Under the pieces are notes generated by a model that searched no databases, was not told the DNA's origin, and saw nothing but the letters and a program-made list of their open reading frames with translations. A stretch of 64,000 nucleotides of DNA from Chiridota heheva (taxonomy: Eukaryota; Echinodermata; Holothuroidea; Apodida; Chiridotidae): assembly GCA_020152595.1 (NCBI GenBank), contig JAIGNY010004447.1, positions 4,041,501 to 4,105,500 on the forward strand, in the 5' to 3' direction. This document shows, in pieces, positions 59,911 through 64,000 of the stretch; the stretch's first letter is position 1, and each line of letters starts with the position of its first letter. Both the position numbers and the translations under genes were made by a program.

Positions 59911-62730
59911 ATGGATTATTCTATAACAACTGCGGACATTAGAAAGACACCAAACCAACCAGTAATCAATTTCCCAAAACGAAGTTTTGGATAGAAAAAA
60001 CCCAGAACTTCGTGCGTTCCAACCAAGTTGGTTCAAGCAGTTTGCTTGGTTGCATTATGACGAATCAAATGATATGGCATTCTGCTATACATGCATCAAG
60101 GCATACAAGGTAAAGAAGCTTACTTAATTCATCAAACATGGATTCCGCATTCATCGCTAAAAACAAAGGCTTTAAAAATTGGAAAGAAGCGACTCGGAGG
60201 TTCAAGGCACACAAAGGTAGTGTTTGCCACAAGGATGCAATCTTAATGGTTGTGACATTGCCAAAGATAACTAAAGACATTAGAGAAAGTTTATCACAAC
60301 AGATTGGAAGAGAAAGGGAAGAGCGACGACAAATTTTTATGAAAATCATTTCTAATGTGAGATTCCTGGCACGGCAAGGACTAGCTTTCAGAGGTGATGG
60401 GGATGAGTCGGATTCTAATCTTACAACTCTTTTCAAGTTGCGTGGTGAAGATAATTCACGGATTCAAAACTGGTTATCACGGAAATCTGACAAGTATCTG
60501 TCTGCTGAAATTCAAAACGAAGTTTTACAGACAATGGCACTAACGGTAAGACTTAATTCAATTATACATTTTAGGCGGCGGAAGACATTTCATAATTGCG
60601 CAAACAAGATCAGAATAGCAAAGACTTAACCCCTCCCCAGCGTCGGAGGAACAGAAAATAATGTAGAGATCACTATACCAATTGCAGTGGACAAAGGAAA
60701 TATCGACGTGGGCGCAGGGGACCATCGTTATAAACAAAATCCAGACTATCACTCTTACCTCCACCCCACCCCCTTACAAATGGTTCTAAAGTGCTGCTAT
60801 ATTTTTTGTTTGAATTTTCAATTTAAGCTGCATGGGGCGCAGATTCATGTTTCTTTTTTGTTTATTTATTTATTTTTGTTACGCGTCACTATCGCATTCG
60901 CCTTTCTTTTACTTTGTAAATCTCTTTTGGAACATATCTATTACATCTATGACGCATATGTACCATGCAAGTATGCGTTGAGCATGCTTCTTTAAACATT
61001 TGTGTACTAATTTTCAATAAAATAAAATGGTTTAACTCGTTAAAATGGTATAACTCGCCAGACCCCTTTAAATTTCATTTAAAGCCACAATTGGCGACTA
61101 GCGCGCACGTATACTTACTAACATCCGTGCTTATTTTTCATATGCACCATTTCTTTTTTATAGGATTTACGTGAGGTTGTTGCAAATATCCAGACAGCTC
61201 CATTCTATACAATTATGGTGGATGAAACCGCCGATGTTTCCAACAAGGAACAGGTTGCGATATGCATCTGTGCATACGGTGGGTCGACGACCAGTTTGAA
61301 GTTCATGAAGATTTCATTGGATTGTATGAAGTATCTTCAACAACCGCCGATGCATTAGTTGCCGTCATCAAAGATGTTCCCCTTCGAATGCAGTTATCCC
61401 TTCAGAAGGCAAGAGGTCATTGCTATGATGGAGCGGCTGCCATGTCGGGTGTACACGGAGGTGTTGCAAAGAAGATAACAGATGAACAACCAAAGGCTTT
61501 GTATACACATTGCTACGGTCATGCCCTTAATCTTGCATGTGGTGACACCACAAAAAGAAACCGGCTAATGTGTGATGCTTTAGAAAATACAAGGGAGATT
61601 ACCAAACTAATTAGGAACTCCCCCCGACGTGGAACTAAGTTTATCGAGATGAAGGAGAGGATTGGGAAGGAGTGCTCCACTGGAATCCGTGTCATGTGTC
61701 CAACTCGGTGGACAGTTACAGCAGATGCGCTTCGGAGCATACTGGAAAACTGCGAAGTTCTACAGAATGTTTGGGAGGAGTGTCTTTTGGAGGAAAAGGA
61801 TCCTAGCACAAAGGGTTGACTGAGAGGTGTGGCTTCGTACATGAAGAAGTTTGATTTCTTATATGGTATAAAGTTAGCACACCTGATCCTAAGTCATAGT
61901 GACAATTTGAGTAGGACTTTGCAACACGCATACATTTCTGCTGCGGAAGGGCAGAGTGTCGCAGAGAAAATCGTTTCCACTATTAAAGGCATACGAAGTC
62001 AGTTCGACACTTTCTGGGAGGCCGTAGGATTACTTGCTTCTAAACTCAATGTGAAGCAGCCAGAGACACCACGAACTGACGAAGAAGAAAAGTCCCAATC
62101 CGGTTTGATGGTCCTTCTGTTGATTATCAACCTGCAAGTGCGAAGGAGTATTTCAAGCGAATCTACACAGAGGCTATCGACAACATCGCTGACTGCATAC
62201 GAGATTGTTTAAAGCAGACGGGGTACCAAACCTATGTCAAGCTACAGAACCTCCTCCTAGATGCATGTAATGGCAAAGAAATTGGGGAGGATTTTCACTT
62301 CGTTTCTGATTTCTACAAAGACGACATTGATTCAAGTCAACTCAGAGTCCAGCTGGAAACGCTGGGTCACACATGTAAACCGCCTGAATGTACCAGTGTC
62401 AGTGTGTATTTGCTTCCTGATATAGTGAAGTATATAAAGTCTTTAGATTTCGGTACGAAATTGCTTCTATCTGAAGTGTGCATTTTGCTTAAACTCGTAC
62501 TTGTTATGCCAGCTACAAAAGCGGCAAGCGAACGTTCTTTTAGCGCTCTGAAACGCATCAAGACGTACATGTGAGCCACCATGAAACAGAATCGACTGAA
62601 CCATCTACTTGTCCTCCATGTCCACAATGACGCGACAGATAGCTTGGATCTGACGAAAATAGCAAGTGAATTTGCCGACACTGCTCACCGTCGTGCAGTC
62701 TTTGGATTATTTCTCCAAACCGGCAAATAG
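59911..62730 (+). pseudogene. hAT transposase (ZMYM/TTF zinc-finger type), broken
   Basis: It starts MDYSITTADIRKTPNQPVIN. A TTF-type zinc finger follows (ELRAFQPSWFKQFAWLHYDE, MAFCYTCIKAY, FKAHKGSVCHKDA). An intron is likely at 60546-61163 (donor gtaaga, acceptor ttttttatag). The second exon holds the catalytic region (FYTIMVDETADVSNKEQVAI, ARGHCYDGAAAMSGVHGGVA, YTHCYGHALNLAC, CPTRWT) and the C-terminal dimerisation domain (PATKAASERSFSALKRIKTY, then NRLNHLLVLHVH). DETAD and the later acidic residues are retained. Lesions include in-frame stops near 59992, 61818 and 62572 and frame changes near 59990, 60125, 61265 and 62090, so it is inactive. Confidence 0.9.
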
Positions 62731-63660
62731 TCGAATACAGGAATAGGCCTATAGTCTCGTCACTCTCGTGTCCTTGAATTCAGTGGAACTTTTGTATAGA
62801 TTACGAAATATAATCGTATAAAACTATCAGTTTATCATTTTAGTCTTTTTGTTAAAAACAAACTTACTTCATTCCATAATTCATCTGAAAAATTATCTAA
62901 ACATTTTGTTGGGCTTTCTGTTTTGTTGTTGCCATCGATACTTTGGATAGATTACCAAGATCAGCAAATCAGACTGAAGTTGATGTGACAACAAACAAGC
63001 TTCAACAGCTCAAGTTGATTTATTTATGATATATCAAGAGAATATCCTCCCCCTCCCCATAATTCAAAAAATGACAGGGCAAAGTTAACGGATTAACACA
63101 TCAGATAATAGCATGAAAAAAGGGATATGGAGCTCAAATTTACAATTCCCCCTCCTCACACACACACACACACAAAATGGTGGTTTAGATGTGAATGTCG
63201 GCAAGGATATGGTCTCTACACCCCTCCATAAGTGAAAAGATAATACATATGTATACGTTTTCGGGTTTAAGAAAATTAAAGTCAGAAGCGTGAAGTTGTA
63301 TTTCTTTATAATTTTGCCCATACGTATTTTGCCTTCAGAGCTGGGGTCAGTTTACTCGTTAAATTGTGCTTTTTGAGAGAATAGAAATTACTGTTATCTG
63401 GTGATGTTCAGATATGATTATGATAAACATTTTCTGTATGGAAATAAACTTTGACAGTTTGAAGAAACGTGGTTGGCATAATTTTGTGTTAAGTCGGAAC
63501 GATCCATTTCATGACAAAACAGATAGACCTATTCACATATTCGTCCAAAATAGAGGATGTTCAAATACAGCTTGCAAGACCTGGGAAGTGTCATTTCTGG
63601 CAATCTAGAGGTACCTTTTTTCAACAACAAAAATTTCACGCTACGCGCCAACCGATGGTG
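62731..63660. other. hAT 3' non-coding region
   Basis: No ORF of note; a short (CA)n run at about 63157-63173. It lies inside the hAT element before its right terminal repeat. Confidence 0.5.
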
Positions 63661-63730
63661 GCGCTCCGCTTAGATAGTATCAATGTCGCCGCACCACTAA
63701 AACAAACAGTGCTACGGGCCTGGTTAACAG

Positions 63731-64000
63731 TTCCAATTCTACACCTGTATATTTCAAGAGTGCATCCCATGATAATCCAGGGCTTGTATAATAGTGTGCT
63801 GGATCCGGACCATACTGCCGTAAGCAAGTCTTCCGATATATCTCAAAGACATCAGCTAGTAGAAGCACATCAGTCTGCAGGTATAGGTCATGATAATCTC
63901 CCATAGTATCACCTTCGAATGCCCACAAAACCTCCTGCGCATGTTGTTAATCCTCATTGGAGATATGTTCGTCCGTAAGCTTGCTGTAGAAGGCATTTTG
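63731..64000 (-). pseudogene. Polymerase B, N-proximal (exonuclease-to-palm) part
   Basis: The minus frame reads TMGDYHDLYLQTDVLLLADV, then QYGPDPAHYYTSPGLSWDAL and GVELELLT up to the hAT target duplication. DYHDLYLxTDVLLLADVFE is a family signature near exonuclease motif III. An in-frame stop lies upstream at about 63949 (before QHAQEV). The gene continues beyond the window. Confidence 0.88.

Larger units (their letters stand above)
59318..63722 (+). mobile_element. hAT transposon with transposase relic, 4.4 kb
   Basis: The ends are CAGGCCCGTAGCAG and, read inward from the right, CAGGCCCGTAGCAC; 'tggtgcggcga' lies further in on both sides. A perfect 8-bp target duplication, gttaacag, lies at 59310-59317 and 63723-63730, inside the polymerase B gene. 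The plus strand codes for a hAT transposase with an intron. This family is unrelated in its termini to the TAGAGCTG family elsewhere in the window. Confidence 0.93.
57350..64000 (-). mobile_element. Polinton/Maverick-type element fragment: DNA polymerase B, twice interrupted
   Basis: Minus-strand pieces of one protein-primed-type family B polymerase gene occur in order at 63731-64000, 58782-59309 and 57350-58122, separated by two insertions. The gene seems cut off near 57350, shortly before the expected C-terminus, and runs out of the window to the right. No integrase, ATPase, protease or capsid genes of a Polinton are visible, so assignment rests on the polymerase alone; an animal adintovirus-like source would look the same in this piece. 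Confidence 0.75.

Overview
The window is eukaryotic (metazoan) nuclear DNA: AT-rich, with very long introns, spliceosomal GT-AG junctions, many simple and satellite repeats, and a dense, nested load of animal transposons (CR1/L2-like and RNase H-bearing LINEs, a Ty3/Gypsy LTR element, a DIRS tyrosine-recombinase retrotransposon, hAT and TTAA-site DNA transposons, a Polinton-type DNA polymerase). I read this as an invertebrate, most likely marine and possibly an echinoderm, hemichordate or mollusc; the sequence alone does not fix the phylum.

The one host gene I can support lies on the minus strand and has only short exons. Five coding exons (55957-56065, 31526-31605, 19401-19455, 7064-7173, 5464-5567) join in matching phases and encode the N-terminal PHD finger - zinc knuckle - PHD (PZP) module of an AF10/AF17 (MLLT10/MLLT6) homolog. 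The start codon is at 56065 and the gene runs out of the window to the left. The coding part seen here is about 150 codons spread over 50.6 kb, so nearly everything from 1 to 56 kb is intron.

Layout along the plus strand. 1-5463: intron 5, with a 38-bp minisatellite. 5568-7063: intron 4, filled largely by a 30-bp minisatellite carrying POU octamers. 7174-19400: intron 3, with a four-layer transposon nest (7372 to about 12000), an RNase H LINE remnant, and a 2.4-kb array of a 52-bp satellite that stops about 40 bp from exon 3. 19456-31525: intron 2, with foldback MITEs, a ~300-bp tandem array cut by a LINE end and a hAT element, and a 4.5-kb DIRS element with inverted terminal repeats and an internal complementary region. 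31606-55956: intron 1, with hAT copies, LINE fragments and a 9.6-kb Ty3/Gypsy element inserted into an (AT)n tract. 56066-57340: presumed promoter side of the gene. 57350-64000: a Polinton-type polymerase B relic cut twice, by a foldback element and by a 4.4-kb hAT transposon, each with 8-bp target duplications.

The most interesting objects are the Gypsy element, whose Gag starts with an RRM-like domain, has a PNMA-like capsid region, and is joined to Pol by a textbook -1 frameshift cassette (UUUAAAC, 6-nt spacer, stem-loop containing the gag stop); the minisatellites hugging exons 3, 4 and 5 of the AF10-like gene; and the chronologically readable transposon nests. All boundaries and identities were worked out by eye from the sequence.
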